Shown here piece after piece: positions 1-55,759 of a DNA stretch of 64,000 nucleotides (position 1 is the first letter of the stretch; every line of letters starts with the position of its first letter). Source of the stretch: Alviniconcha marisindica. Its lineage: Eukaryota; Mollusca; Gastropoda; Provannidae. The DNA lies in the NCBI GenBank assembly GCA_018857735.1, contig JABMCL010001037.1, positions 152,501 through 216,500 on the forward strand. The letters are read 5' to 3'. The position numbers and the translations under genes are program-made. Below the pieces are notes generated by a model. The model saw only the letters and a program-made list of their open reading frames with translations, ran no database searches and was not told the origin of the DNA.

Positions 1-284
<284 letters not shown>

Positions 285-488
285 TCGAAAACTTTATTTT
301 ACTAGGATCGTAGTTTAAGTTCAGAGAGAGAGAGAGAGAGGGGGGAGGGAGGGGGAGTCGTGGAGGGATGGGGAGATGGGGTGAGAGGGGGCACCATGCC
401 GGGGGGGTCCGGCAACAGCAGTGATGTATATCTGTTTATTGTCTTTTTAAGTTGGTGCGTTGTGTATCGTGTATGTATGCTCGTGTAC

Positions 489-497
489 GCACGCAGG

Positions 498-577
<80 letters not shown>
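489..577. repeat. (CA)n microsatellite
   Basis: About 38 CA units with one AC phase slip near 541. A short (GA)n plus G-rich stretch precedes it at 324-350. Confidence 0.97.
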
Positions 578-579
<2 letters not shown>

Positions 580-1360
580 TGCAACAGCCGAACCTTCCCA
601 ATCCATTAGAGTTGTGATGTTTATTATCCGTATATTGCAAAAAGCACACATAACTTTACAACCATTGAGACATGAAAGTGGTCAAGAAATCTGTCACAGT
701 GTTTCAGTCAGACAATTATCATAATCATAATAGTTAGCAGCGACTGTGAGCGTTCGATCTGTCTGTGTAAGTTTTGAAGAAAACGCATTTACTTTCCAAT
801 CCCTTTGTCCAAATGTGATTCGTTACTTTTGTAAATAATAAAGATCACTGAAAAAAAAAACACGTAAACTGAGTACGTTGTAAAAGATTTGAAACTTTAA
901 TAAATGAAATCAACACACAAGGGAGTTAATTAGCGCTTGAAATACATAAAACAAGTACAACGACAAAAAGAAAAGAAAAAAGTAATGGGTTACGAACACG
1001 GGTATTTGTGTTAAATAAAGAGACTGCAAGATATGTACCAGTCTACACCCACAAATGAACAATTTGTTGAAAGGACAAAATAACTTCCTTCCGTTAGATA
1101 CAAAATAGCAACAATACAAATGCGACAAAATACGATTCGTCAATACTCAAATCCACCCCCCCCACCCCCCCAAAAAAAAACACACAAAAAACAAAACAAA
1201 ATCACGGAAGGATTTTGCCATAAGTTTGAATTATCACGAAGCATAGTGAACCCAAGCGTGCAATCGCAAATCCCAGTGAAAATGAGACAATTGCATTTTT
1301 TATTTTTATATACATCCGTACAAAGTGGTCATAAATAATTTAACTTGACAATGGTGAAAA
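580..1360. other. No gene recognised
   Basis: AT-rich single-copy-looking sequence with short homopolymers (A9 at 851, C-rich to A-rich junction at 1155-1180). Nothing coding or structured was recognised on either strand. Confidence 0.6.
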
Positions 1361-2690
1361 GGGCAGAGCTCAGGAGCTGTGTGACAGGACTACTGGCTTC
1401 CTGTCTGCAGTTTGCATGTTTCTATTTCAGACAATGTTTTAACCGATCAGACTGTAAATATATACATTTTTAACCTGTTCGTAAAGCGAGCAGACTTGCA
1501 AATAATGTAAATATGTAAAATATGTTTTTAAACTCATCCCCGAAAGTACTACTAGACCCGAGTAAATACATCATAGATTCAAAGTAAGAAATTTTATGTA
1601 ATAGTAATTCGCTATACAGCCAACCGGATTATATTAACTCTAGATGATTAAGAGCTTCGATTATCTTGTCCCTAATATGTCATCCGACATCCGAGGACAT
1701 TAAGAACCAAGAAGTAAGTAAGCTGTGTGAAAGTCGAGGTGGCCGTCCTGGGTCCTAATAGTCCTTATGGTTTCTGTGGACGTAAAGCAACATCGGACTT
1801 GAAACGAATAATGCAGAGCTCAGGAGCTGTGTGAAAGTCGAGGTGGACGTCCTGGGCCACACTCCGAGCATCGCTTTCCGACACTTTCTACTGTTTGAGC
1901 ACCGACAAAAAACAAAACAAACAAAAATCTTCTCGTTAGCTGACAGTTTTCTGGGACCTATTGCGTAACTAAATACGGCAGTGGTTGAAGGAAGGATGTC
2001 GTAAACCAGCGCTTGGAGTTTGGCCTGGGCACCCGGTCAGTAACAGTCCCTACGGTCTCTGTGGACATAAAGGGCGACACTGAACTCCAACAGAGCCATA
2101 GTTCAGGAGCTGTGTGAGAGTCGAGGTGGCCGTCCTGGGCTGTCCGTCCTAACGAGTTTGGTTTCCGTGGACGAAGCTATACCGAACCATGCTTCGGCAT
2201 TGGTCTCAGCTTGTCCCTAATATGTCAACTGACATCTGAGGACATTAAGCAACACTACCTACCTTCCAACAGAGCTCGCACAGCTCAGGAGCTGTGTGAA
2301 AGTGGAGGTGGACGTCCTGGGCTCCCCGTCCCTAATAGTCCGTACGGTCTCTGTGGACGTAAAGCAACACTGAACTCGAACTCGAACAGAGGTCAGGGGC
2401 TGTGTGAAAGTCGAGGTGGCCTACCTGGGCTCTCCGTCCCCAATAGTCCGTACGGTCTCTGTGGACGTAAAGCAACACTGAACTGGAACAGGTGAGGGGG
2501 ACATAATCCCGTCCCTAATAGACAGTATATATCTATATATCTATATATCTATATCTATATAATTATGTGGTCTCAGTGGACGTTAAGTCAGAGCTCTGGA
2601 GCTGTGTGAAAGTGGAGGTGGACGTCCTGGGCTCCCCGTCCCTAATAAGCCTGTAGTTTCTGTGGACGTAAAGCAACACTTCAACCAAGT
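1360..2690 (+). repeat. Degenerate array of a dispersed SINE-tail repeat
   Basis: At least six diverged copies of one ~110-120 bp sequence occur here (about 1362-1390, 1655-1870, 2030-2165, 2200-2400, 2393-2490, 2588-2680). Shared words are CAGGAGCTGTGTGAAAGT, GGTGGACGTCCTGGGCT, CCGTCCCTAATAG and CTGTGGACGTAAAGCAACAC. The two copies at 2275-2490 are near-identical and adjacent. The same words recur at 3940-4030, 10885-11045, 14645-14815, 20510-20562, 25610-25670 and 47695-47755, marking an interspersed family whose 3' part also ends the SINE at 20249-20562. Confidence 0.8.
2521..2561. repeat. (ATATCT)n short tandem repeat
   Basis: Roughly six imperfect ATCTAT units inside the degenerate repeat array. 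Confidence 0.85.
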
Positions 2691-3148
2691 GGACCCACAA
2701 CCATCGAGGAGGACACGTACAGACTGAGACGCTTCCAAAAAAAAACAAAAAAAACCCCACATACGAGTAGGACCCCTCCCCCAACTCACCACCCCGTTCA
2801 GTCTCGTCACGACCCAAAAGAACAGTTCCGGCCAGTAACTAAGCTGCTCGTCAACGTCAGTATTTTCTGCACATCAAGATAGGCATACTACGTACTCTAA
2901 AGCTACCCCTCACCCCTCACCTTCTCCACTGACTAAATCTGCCGAACACGTCGCATACCGTGACCCGAATTTCGGAGAACAATCGGCTGTGCCTGTCGAA
3001 GACTGATAGTTAATGAAAGCATTTCCACACAGAAAATAATTTCGGTACAAAAATCACTATATTGATACAAACAGTCTAAGTAACTGTCAGCTTTCAGAAG
3101 AAATGAAAAGAAAAACTCACAAAAGTTAAAACGGAAAGTGGGGTGGTG
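2690..3148. other. No gene recognised
   Basis: A/C-rich stretch followed by single-copy-looking DNA; no conserved frame or RNA structure recognised. Confidence 0.55.
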
Positions 3149-3170
3149 GTGGGGGGGGGGGGGGGAGGGG

Positions 3171-3226
<56 letters not shown>
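3149..3226. repeat. G-run followed by (GA)n microsatellite
   Basis: A G14 homopolymer and purine-rich spacer run into about 24 GA units; the whole strand is pure purine for ~75 bases, a triplex/H-DNA prone composition. Confidence 0.95.
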
Positions 3227-3229
<3 letters not shown>

Positions 3230-3231
<2 letters not shown>

Positions 3232-3935
3232 ACGCCCGTTACAGCAAGGAGCAAATTTTCGGCAAAACTGCCTTTGACAAAGACAATGAACCGGACAAAG
3301 AGACGGTAACTACAGGAAGACGGTGAAAACAAAAAGGCAACTGAACTTAACATTGCTCATTGTTGTGTTCCGTCCTGTAATCAAAAACATTCAGTCTGAA
3401 CCACTTGTGACAGATGTTTCTCTTTCTTCACATTTCAATACAATCCATTGTTCACAGTTGGACGTAGTATGTCTTCACCTCTTCCTTGCTACGGTAGATA
3501 ATAGACCTCTTCCTTGTTTCTGTCACCAGTCTCAATACCCTTTTTGTCAACTCACATCAGAGGCAACAAGCAAACGACAGGAAATGTTACATACACTTGG
3601 GGGTTTTTTCCACACATTTTCGCCGTGTGATCGGAAAGTGGGTCTCTTTTTTCTTCTTCTTTTCTTTCTAAACACGCCTACTGCGGCAAAAGTTGATAAA
3701 ACCTTCATGAGTTAATTCGTCTGACGACACTGCCGACCTCGGACAACAGTGGGCCCACCTTTGTCAGTACTCAGTGTGGCGTGACTATGAGTTGACGATG
3801 AAGCGTAATTCGAGAGCAGAAACCGGACTCGAATAATAGTACTGTACTGTGAAACTCAGTCGCTCAGACTAGGCTAGGATGGACTGACCCCTCAGTTTAG
3901 ATGTGTACACAAATCCTATTTAGAATGTTGAAGTT
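3230..3935. other. No gene recognised
   Basis: A 130-codon plus-strand frame at 3323-3715 has no recognisable family, no flanking splice signals of note and average composition. I treat it as chance. Confidence 0.5.
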
Positions 3936-3939
3936 GGTT

Positions 3940-4095
3940 GAAGTGTTGCTTTACGTCCAAAGAAACCGTAGGTTTATTAGGGACGGGAGCCCAGCCGGGA
4001 CGTCCATCTCGACTTTAACACAGCTCCTGTTTCGCTGATTTGCTTTCTTATGTACTGGCTGACTTGGAGTAAAACACCAAGTTACTTACTTACTT
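3940..4095 (-). repeat. SINE-tail family copy with (TTAC)n end
   Basis: Minus-strand copy of the dispersed repeat described at 1360-2690 (reverse of CAGGAGCTG...GTGGACGTAAAGCAACAC). A TTAC tetranucleotide run at 4081-4098 lies next to it; such tetramers form the 3' tail of other copies. Confidence 0.75.
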
Positions 4096-4570
4096 ACTTG
4101 CTTTCTCACAGTTTGTTGTCTTTATATACCGAAATTCAGATAAGCCCTGTCGTACGGCAACCTTAGAATAACGGACCTTTTCGGAAAGTCTTCTTTATGT
4201 ACGTCCCTAGGTTAATCCCTGCTGCCCAGAACGACAGAGTGAACATCTCAGTTTATTCTAGCCGCTACACCCATTAATGCGACCACTCCGTTTAATCAAA
4301 CAACTAAGCAATGACCCATATACGTGGGTGGGGGTGCAGGGGGTGGGGTGGGGTGGGGCGACCCAGAGAAAGAAGCATGCAAACCCAGACAAATGAAAAT
4401 TCGGCCCAAATCGTGGCATACGCCTAGAAACACATAATTATGTACAAGCAACAAAGGGAGTTAACAGTGTTCGATTGACGTCACACGTAAACAAGGGACA
4501 CAAACAATGGAGACCTGGATCGCCAAAGACTATCAACTATCAACCTGGCTTGCAGGTAAATACAAGGCAG

Positions 4571-4925
4571 ATGGTATCTATCAACACACCAGGAATGTAA
4601 TGTGGATGGTATCTATCAACACACCAGGCATGTCCTGTGGTGTCAATGTGGATGGTATCTATCAACACACCAGGAATATGACGTGGTGTCAATGTGGATA
4701 GTATCTATCAACACACCAGGCATGTCCTGTGGTGTCAGTGTGGATGGTATCCATCAACACACCAGGAATGTGATGTGGTGTCAATGTAGATGGTATCCAT
4801 CAACACACCAGGAATGTGATGTGGTGTCAATGTGGATGGTATCCATCAACACACCAGGCATGTGATGTGGTGTCAATGTGGATGGTATCTGTCAACACAT
4901 CAGTCATGTGATGTGGTGTCAATGT
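4571..4925. repeat. 46-bp minisatellite, about 8 copies
   Basis: The unit contains GATGGTATCTATCAACACAC then CAGGAATGTGATGTGG and TGTCAAT. Period is about 46; the first unit is shortened. Copies differ by a few substitutions. Confidence 0.95.
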
Positions 4926-5074
4926 GGCGAGTCAGGTTTGGTGATAGTAATAGGAAACTACTGCTGAAATGTGAACGCAGACAAGCAAACAAGTGAGTAC
5001 CCGCCACCAGAAATTTTGATTAGATAATTCAACAAGAGATACTTGTTTACTTTTGCGTACATTTAGAATAGAAT

Positions 5075-7990
<2,916 letters not shown>

Positions 7991-8078
7991 GCAAACAAAA
8001 GTTTATTTCGACTATGTTTTGTTTTTTGTTTTGTAATGGTCTATGCGCTCCAATTTAGAGAAATAACACATAAAAGAG

Positions 8079-8080
8079 GC

Positions 8081-8115
<35 letters not shown>
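8079..8115. repeat. (AAT)n microsatellite
   Basis: About 12 AAT units. Confidence 0.95.
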
Positions 8116-8669
8116 GGAGGGATTTGTACAGCATCTATCACTTGGAAAGCATGAAACACTTCAGAATGAACAATTATATAAAAACCAAAAAAGATGAAGA
8201 AAAAACTGCATCTTTTTCTTTCTTCCTCCACCCTTTACAGATTGAAATCACTCTAAGATAGACAGAATCAGAACTAGTTCAGCAGTTAAAGTATTGTTCA
8301 AAGAGGACGGTTTTAAGATTGGATTTTGTAAGTTGACAATGAAGGTTTGTGTCTGACAGAGGAGGGGAGGTAAATCCAGGTTTTAGCTGCAGAGTAGGAG
8401 AAAGCTCATTTGTCAATATGCGTGTCCAAAAAACAAAGCAAAAAGCACAACTAAAAGAAACAAGCAACCCCCCCCAAAACAAAACAAAAAAACAAAACAA
8501 CAACAACCCAACAACAACAACCCCAAAACAAAAGGCAACAAGAACAACAAGCAAACCCAAAAAATAAAATAAAAAATAAAATAAAAACAAAGATACACAC
8601 ACAGACAACAACAACAAAAAGTTCAACTCACTGACAAGCTGCAGTGGACCCAGTGTAAGACAGCTGTGC
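8116..8669. other. No gene recognised; A/C-rich low complexity
   Basis: 8430-8610 is a run of CAA, AAAC and AATAA low-complexity sequence. Frames across it on either strand are composition artefacts. Confidence 0.65.
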
Positions 8670-8933
8670 TTAACCCATTTATACCCACTGTCACATATTC
8701 AGGACACATAACTGGCTTTGTTAGACTGTTGCAGCTGAATGTAATTTTGGCATCCTGTTGACATGGACCTCTGAAGATGGATTTTCTTTATTCAAAGAAG
8801 AGGTGGTTGAATGTTTCTCCCTGTTGTTTTTTGTAGGAGGCCACCATTTGCAAAAACGAGAAGGCTTGTTTTGCTTCAGGGTATTTAGTGTAATTAATTT
8901 ATTTTTATTTTTATCTGGGCATATGTGGGTTAA
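8670..8933. mobile_element. Putative piggyBac-type MITE, 256 bp
   Basis: TTAA at 8670-8673 and 8930-8933 flank imperfect inverted ends: left CCCATTTATACCC, right (reversed) CCCACATATGCCC. Size and TTAA target resemble the clearer elements at 20727-20952 and 48465-48709. The end match is weaker here. No internal coding capacity. Confidence 0.5.
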
Positions 8934-9412
8934 CCTGGTTCTGCTAACCAAAACAACACAAGCAAGTAAAAACACAACCTTCAGTAACACTGGGACATTT
9001 GACTTCTTTGTGTTTGACTGTCAACGACTCCTCGATTATTTCTGTTGTTGTTGCTGTCTTTGCGCGGTCTAAAAACTCGGATGCTGTACTCATGCTCAGT
9101 AGATTAGTTCTGGCAGACCACGAACGTACAGTTTCATGCACAGCAGCACATGGACTGAAATTGCGCCAGAAGTCACGGACCAGTCATGCGCTGCCTTCTT
9201 CAGTAAGAAGCAAAAATAGGAGCAGCACTATACCCCTCCACCCCTCAAACAAAAAGCAACTCCCAAAACAAAACAAAAATGAAAGTGAACACTAATAACG
9301 ACAAACACAGACACAGCAACACAAACAAGCAAACAAACAAAAAAGTCTGGCACAGTTTCAATAACAAATGCTAAATAATTTTAAACAAACAAGCAAACAT
9401 ATACCCCAAACA
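8934..9412. other. No gene confidently recognised
   Basis: A 65-codon minus frame at 8944-9141 reads plausibly as protein but has no recognised family and no good acceptor upstream. 9230-9420 is A/C-rich low complexity. Confidence 0.5.
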
Positions 9413-9657
9413 AAAAGAAAACACCGAAAAGCATGGCAGTTTGGGGCATCAAACATGACACCTTTTGGATGCTAAAAGAAAACACCGAAAAGCATGGCAG
9501 TTTGGGGCATCAAACATGACACCTTTTGGATGCTAAAAGAAAACACCGAAAAGCATGGCAGTTTGGGGCATCAAACATGACACCTTTTGGATGCTAAAAG
9601 AAAACACCGAAAAGCATGGCAGTTTGGGGCATCAAACATGACACCTTTTGGATGCTA
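9413..9657. repeat. 61-bp minisatellite, four copies
   Basis: Four nearly perfect copies of a unit containing ACACCGAAAAGCATGGCAGT then TTGGGGCATCAAACATGACA and CCTTTTGGATGCTA. Near-identity suggests recent expansion or collapse/expansion by the assembler. Confidence 0.97.
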
Positions 9658-9659
9658 CC

Positions 9660-10238
9660 GCATGAAAGGTAGTATGCAACCTTTAGCATGGCAACCATTG
9701 TTAGCCATGGTGGAAAATGGAAAATGGCACATGGAAAATGTTGTTCATTATTTAAATCAGTCTTATTGAGTTTGTGAAACAGCACTTAACATAGGAGAGC
9801 TGTGCTCCAAGTAATGTACATATTGGACGACTGCCCTTTGAAATATCACACACATTCACGTACATGCACACTCACCAGATAAAGGTCCCTCTGAGACACA
9901 GTAATAGGGACAAGTTTACGTAGCTTAAAATCCACAAATCTCACCCAAAACAGCAGTGGGTACATGGCTAAATAGAAAAAGAGGAGACAAACAATTCATA
10001 GTTTGAACAGGGAAATACTGATCCACATGAACATAAAAAATACCACATAAAAACCGAATGAATTTTCTCATCTGTAACTATTCAGAAGGCGCATGGAATT
10101 GTCTCCCTCTGATGTATGCAACTTCAGATTATTCCCCCTTAATGCATAGATTAATTTTGTTTGTTTGTTTTTTAGCTGTCATTTTTGCCTCTTTATTGCT
10201 TTGTTAACTTTCATGGTTTGTTTAAGGGGTGTGGGTGC
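9660..10238. other. No gene recognised
   Basis: AT-rich single-copy-looking DNA without a conserved frame on either strand. Confidence 0.55.
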
Positions 10239-10239
10239 A

Positions 10240-10270
<31 letters not shown>

Positions 10271-10302
10271 CTGGTGCAGGGTGGGTGAGGGGGGGGGGGG
10301 CA
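10239..10302. repeat. G-run region (G30 and G10)
   Basis: A homopolymer of about 30 G followed by a further G10; one continuous G-quadruplex prone tract on the plus strand. Length is unlikely to be exact in any assembly. Confidence 0.9.
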
Positions 10303-10370
10303 GCACTGGTATGCACCCATGTATCAACTGGACCCACTCCCTAAAAATGAAAACAAAACAAACAATCACA

Positions 10371-10553
10371 AGATGAGAAAAAACAGGTGTATAAACATTT
10401 GTCAATACACATCACTTCTGAGTATGCATATGATGATCATTGCTGATTATGCATGTTTTACTAGATGAAGAAAAACAGGTGTATAAACATTTCTCAATAC
10501 ACATCACTTCTGAGTAAGCATATGATGATCATTGCTGATTGTGCATGTTTTAC
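10371..10553. repeat. 92-bp direct duplication
   Basis: Two copies beginning AGATGAGAAAAAACAGG and AGATGAAGAAAAACAGG differ at a few sites. Both contain CATATGATGATCATTGCTGA. Confidence 0.95.
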
Positions 10554-10850
10554 TCTGAGATAAGGAGGCATGACCAGGATTCACCACTGCTAGTTCAAAC
10601 GGAAAGAACTACTTGATTTGTAATGTGCTCATCATTGTCTTTCATCTTCTGCCTAGCATTTTCCACAACATAGACTAATACAGTGCAAAACAAAACAAAA
10701 ACAAATGTCAAATGAAGGAATAAAGAAGTTCAACATAAAAATGTGGCACACTATTCCTGATTATAAAATGTGACATCATCAACGCCATTCACAACTCCAT
10801 CCATTATACCAGGGTAATATTGTGTAATGTATGAACCATGTAAATAATAC

Positions 10851-10855
<5 letters not shown>

Positions 10856-10887
<32 letters not shown>

Positions 10888-11045
10888 GAGTTCAGGAGCT
10901 GTGTGAAAGTGGAGGTGGCCATCCTGGGCTGTCTGTCCTAACGAGCCTTGTGGTTCCTGTGGACGTAAAGCAACACTGAACCATGCTTCAGCATCGGTCA
11001 CAGTTTGTCACTAATATGTCAACTGACATCTGAGGACATGAAGCT
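10856..11045 (+). repeat. (CA)n followed by SINE-tail family copy
   Basis: (CA)14 at 10856-10884 runs into CAGAGTTCAGGAGCTGTGTG and the rest of the dispersed repeat, ending near AAGCTCTACATC. 11060-11165 is C-rich with CA ends. Confidence 0.75.
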
Positions 11046-11359
11046 CTACATCATCATCACCACACACACGCGCGCATGTGCACATGCACCCCCCCACCCA
11101 CCGTGCACCCGCCCCCCTGCCTGCCCCCTCCCTCCCCCCCCCGCCCCCCCCACACACACACACCACTGATTTTGGGCCTGTGGAGATATGCATGGCATAA
11201 AAATGAGTGGAGAATGAGAACGGTATAAATGATGATTCTGTGGCTTTCAAGCCATCTTTGAGACAAAGACAAACTAAAGAATTATGCACAGAGATGTAAG
11301 ATCATTGCATGTGAACACAACGTGCAATAATAAGCGTAGGCTGACAGTTACTTGGTCAG

Positions 11360-11405
11360 TAATTGGATTTAACGCCCCATCACCCGCACAGGGTCACCTC
11401 AGGAC
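11360..11405 (+). repeat. Short dispersed motif, copy 1
   Basis: TTTAACGCCCCATCACC then GCACAGGGTCACCTCAGGAC recurs in altered form at about 51598-51635 and 59462-59500 (and the duplicate 63383-63421). Shared core is TAACGTCCTGC...GGTCACCTCAGGA. It is probably the conserved part of an interspersed repeat. Confidence 0.55.
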
Positions 11406-11559
11406 AATCAAACTTTGTTATAAGCAAATATACATTTCAAAACTCTTCTCATATGCAAACGCCTTCTCGTGTCAAAAATCTACAAACTTGCAAAAGCAAT
11501 TCATACACAAATATCAAACAAAATATACATACACAAACATCAAACATAACTGTTTGACT

Positions 11560-11945
11560 AGTTCATCGTAGACTGACATAATAATAACCAGGACCATTCA
11601 TCATAGACTGACATAATAATAACCAGGACCATTCATCATAGACTGACATGATAATAACCAGGACCATTCATCATAGACTGACACAATGATAATCAGTACC
11701 GTAGATAACAGAATAATAACCATGCAGTACTGTTCACCCTAGACTCAGTACTGTTCACCCTAGACTAACAGACTAACCAGTACAATTCATCATGGACTGA
11801 CAGAATGATAACCAGTACCATAGATGACAGAATGATACCCAGTACCATTCATCCTAGACTGACAGAATGATAACCAGCACCATTCATCCTAGACTGACAG
11901 AATGATAACCAGTACCGTTCATCCTAGAATGATAACCAGTATCAT
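11560..11945. repeat. 35-bp minisatellite, about 10 copies
   Basis: The unit is CATTCATCATAGACTGACAT followed by AATAATAACCAGGAC. Early copies are near-perfect; later ones decay, with shortened variants. Confidence 0.93.
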
Positions 11946-12087
11946 AAACAGACACTCGACTGATAGATTATAGTTGATTGGTAAAATCTAATGTTAATCT
12001 CTTTTTCCCGCAGTGCACTGGGCACACAAAGACAAAAAGAAAGTGTCAGACAAAACCAAATGAGACACTGAACCAGTATCAACTGGC

Positions 12088-12540
12088 AGTCACCATGACG
12101 CAATCATTTCAGGATGCATCTTGACAGGTCTTGGCATTTCACATCTCCAATCTGACTTTTTTGGCAAATGTGCACCTGCTAACATTCTTCTGTTTGCTTA
12201 TGGTAAATTGTGGTTAAAACATGGACTCTGTATAAATGATTGTCCTGGAATTGACACTATGTCCATTATCTGCATAAATGATTGTACTCAAATCGACACA
12301 AAGTCTGTTATCTGCCAGTCACCATGATGCAATCATTTCAGGATTCATCTCAACAGGTCTTGGCATTTCACATCTCCAATCTGACTTTTTTGGCAAACGT
12401 GCACCTGCTAACATACTTCTGTTTGTTTATGGCAAATTGTGGTTAAAACATGTAATCTACATACCTGCTAACATACTTCTGTTTGCTTATGGCAAATTGT
12501 GGTTAAAACATGTAATCTGCATAGATGATTGTACTGAAAG
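12088..12540. repeat. ~228-bp tandem duplication plus partial third copy
   Basis: CAGTCACCATGACGCAATCA at 12088 recurs near 12316, followed by the same CTTGGCATTTCACATCTCCA segment. A ~54-bp part (CTGCTAACATACTTCTGTTT onward) is repeated again at 12463-12520. Confidence 0.9.
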
Positions 12541-12615
12541 TGACACTATGTCCATTGCATAGCTATGCTTGCACGAACAAAACAGATACTAGTATATAAT
12601 ATGTACATTGGGAGT

Positions 12616-13000
12616 GGGGATAGCTCAGTGGTTAGAGTGCCGGACTCATGATCGAAAGATCACAGGTTCGAACCCCTGCAGGAGCGGTCAGAGAATTTTC
12701 TTCTTCATGGTCAACTTTCTGTGCTGACTCTTATCTCGGTATCAGTTCCACCCCCATGTTACCACAGCAGCACGTAAAAGACCCCGGTCATTCTGCCAAA
12801 AGTGCAGGTGGCTGTTACAGCTAAACACACATACACCGTACAGCAGCAGTTTCATGTGGCCAGTGCTGTAAGTACACCACTTTGGTGGATATTCAAAAAC
12901 GCACTATAAAAAGCGATTCACTCATGTAGAATCACATGCGAGCGCAGTGAGTCTACTCGAGAGCGGAGAATAGCGCTATATAAAAGCGATCAACAAGAAC
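12616..13000 (+). mobile_element. tRNA-derived SINE
   Basis: The head is tRNA-like. Box A TAGCTCAGTGG is at 12621-12631 and box B GGTTCGAACCC at 12665-12675, with a plausible cloverleaf between. A ~320-bp unrelated body follows (TTTCTGTGCTGACTCTTATC, CCCCCATGTTACC, GTCATTCTGCCAAAAG) and ends TATATAAAAGCGATCAAC. A diverged minus-strand relative lies at 45330-45735. Fusion of the tRNA head to this body argues against a functional tRNA gene. Confidence 0.85.
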
Positions 13001-13164
13001 ATTTTCCTTAACACTGTACATACACAGTAAACCGGGTTTGCTCGATGATAATATGCTGAGACGGAAACCAAATGCACGGAGACTTGAATATGGTTCACGT
13101 TTTCCTTCATAAGCTGTCATTTTCCTAGAAATTGTCCAGCGACTTTCTCAATCGCATATTGGTG

Positions 13165-13275
13165 AACCTGAAAAATGGCTCACCTGACTGCCCATCTAAA
13201 TGCAGCAGCATTCTGATGGTGACAGTGCAGCACAAGATACAGTCTCTCTCTTCCCCCACAACCTCAGCCTTGGTC
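13165..13275 (+). repeat. SINE body fragment (family of 20249-20562)
   Basis: AAAATGGCTC, TGCCCATCT, AATGCAG, CATTCTGATGGTGACAGTG and CTCTTCCCCCAC appear in the same order as in the SINE at 20249-20562, without the tRNA head. Confidence 0.65.
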
Positions 13276-13464
13276 CCCACCAGCAGGTCTTTGGGGACAT
13301 TGTCAAACAAACCAAATAAAATGTATTTATAACACAGACTGGAAGACAGAGAGACCTAATTAAAGTTACATATCCATAAAGGAGTACCTCAGAAAATTAT
13401 GCTGATCAGAAATGCTGGATTAAATTACAGGCAATTTTCACATTTTTGGCCAACCCCCCCAAAA

Positions 13465-13465
<1 letters not shown>

Positions 13466-13496
<31 letters not shown>

Positions 13497-13497
13497 C
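13466..13497. repeat. (CAA)n microsatellite
   Basis: About ten CAA units after a C7/A7 stretch. Confidence 0.93.
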
Positions 13498-13707
13498 AGC
13501 TACTGGTAAATAAACTGTTCCTGAAAATTAATCAGCACTGGAGCTTGTCAGTTTTCATAACAACCTCCTCAACAACAACAGCAAAACACATTCACAGGAA
13601 TGAAAACGCTAATCAAACTTTTCACTGGAAAGTCATGAGCAATAAAAAATCTGTCAGTATTCATCACAACAACCATAACAATGAAAAAGATATTTAAGGT
13701 TATGTAA

Positions 13708-13862
13708 ATCATATCGCTGTTATCACGCACCATTTTGCTGACAAAAATCATATTGCTGTTATCACGCACCATTTTGATGACAAAAATCATATTGCTGTTA
13801 TCACGCACCATTTTGCTAACAAAAATCATATTGCTGTTATCACGCATCATTTTGCTAACAAA
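13708..13862. repeat. 38-39-bp minisatellite, four copies
   Basis: The unit is ATCATATTGCTGTTATCACG then CACCATTTTGCTGACAAAA; copies differ at one or two bases. It lies ~460 bp beyond the EPS8 stop, possibly in the 3' UTR. Confidence 0.95.
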
Positions 13863-14320
13863 CATAAATGCCTTCCGACTAATAAAGAAAACTCCTTTTG
13901 CATGTCAGAACATAAAAATCAAGATGTGACACTGTTCAGCTGGAACCAATTAAAACAAACTACTCATCAAACGACACTGCTTCATGTTCAACTCTTCAAT
14001 TTTACATGAAATTCAGTAATTTCAACTACCACCGAGAAAGTTGTTGCTTAATTCAGCATGCTCAGTGTGCACGATTAAAAAGACATTGTAATACATTATA
14101 ATAATCAGTTCTGTGGTTTAAGAAAATGGGCAGTACATCAAAGGATGCGATTTATGATTTATACACTTGACAACAATTCTCTTTTGTAAATGAGCACTGA
14201 CAGGAAGTTACATCCACCCTTGTTCAAGACTCCATTGAGTAAGTACAAAAACCATTGTACAGGGTGTAGGTAGCGTGGCAGAGATAACAGTGGACATTTT
14301 GGTGGCACTGGTTTTGCAAG

Positions 14321-55504
<41,184 letters not shown>

Positions 55505-55526
<22 letters not shown>

Positions 55527-55752
55527 CTGCACAGCAAACAAAATAGTCGTTCAGCAACTGCTGCACAGCAAACAAAACAGTCGTTCAACAATTGCTGCAC
55601 AGCAAACAAAACAGTCGTGCAGCAACTGCTGCACAGCAAACAAAACAGTCATTCAACAATTGCTGCACAGCAAACAAAACAGTCGTGCAGCAACTGCTGC
55701 ACAGCAAACAAAACAGTCGTGCAGCAACTGCTGCACAGCAAACAAACAAACA
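55505..55752. repeat. 34-bp array duplicating an EPS8 splice acceptor
   Basis: In transcript sense each unit reads GACTGTTTTGTTTGCTGTGC then AGCAATTGTTGAAC (or AGCAGTTGCTGCAC). CTGTGCAG is the acceptor of exon 55394-55526, and CAATTGTTGAAC plus CACTGTTTTG are the first ~22 exon bases. About seven units lie upstream, so the array consists of acceptor plus exon start. Period 34 is not a multiple of three. Confidence 0.95.
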
Positions 55753-55759
55753 AAACAGC

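Noticed and set aside
8944..9141. Minus-strand 65-codon frame as an exon
   Set aside because: Composition looks protein-like, but no family was recognised, no strong acceptor was found and there is an overlapping plus frame of similar length.
12616..12690. Functional tRNA gene
   Set aside because: The tRNA-like head is fused to a 320-bp body with a related copy at 45330-45735, which is SINE structure; the acceptor stem does not close convincingly.
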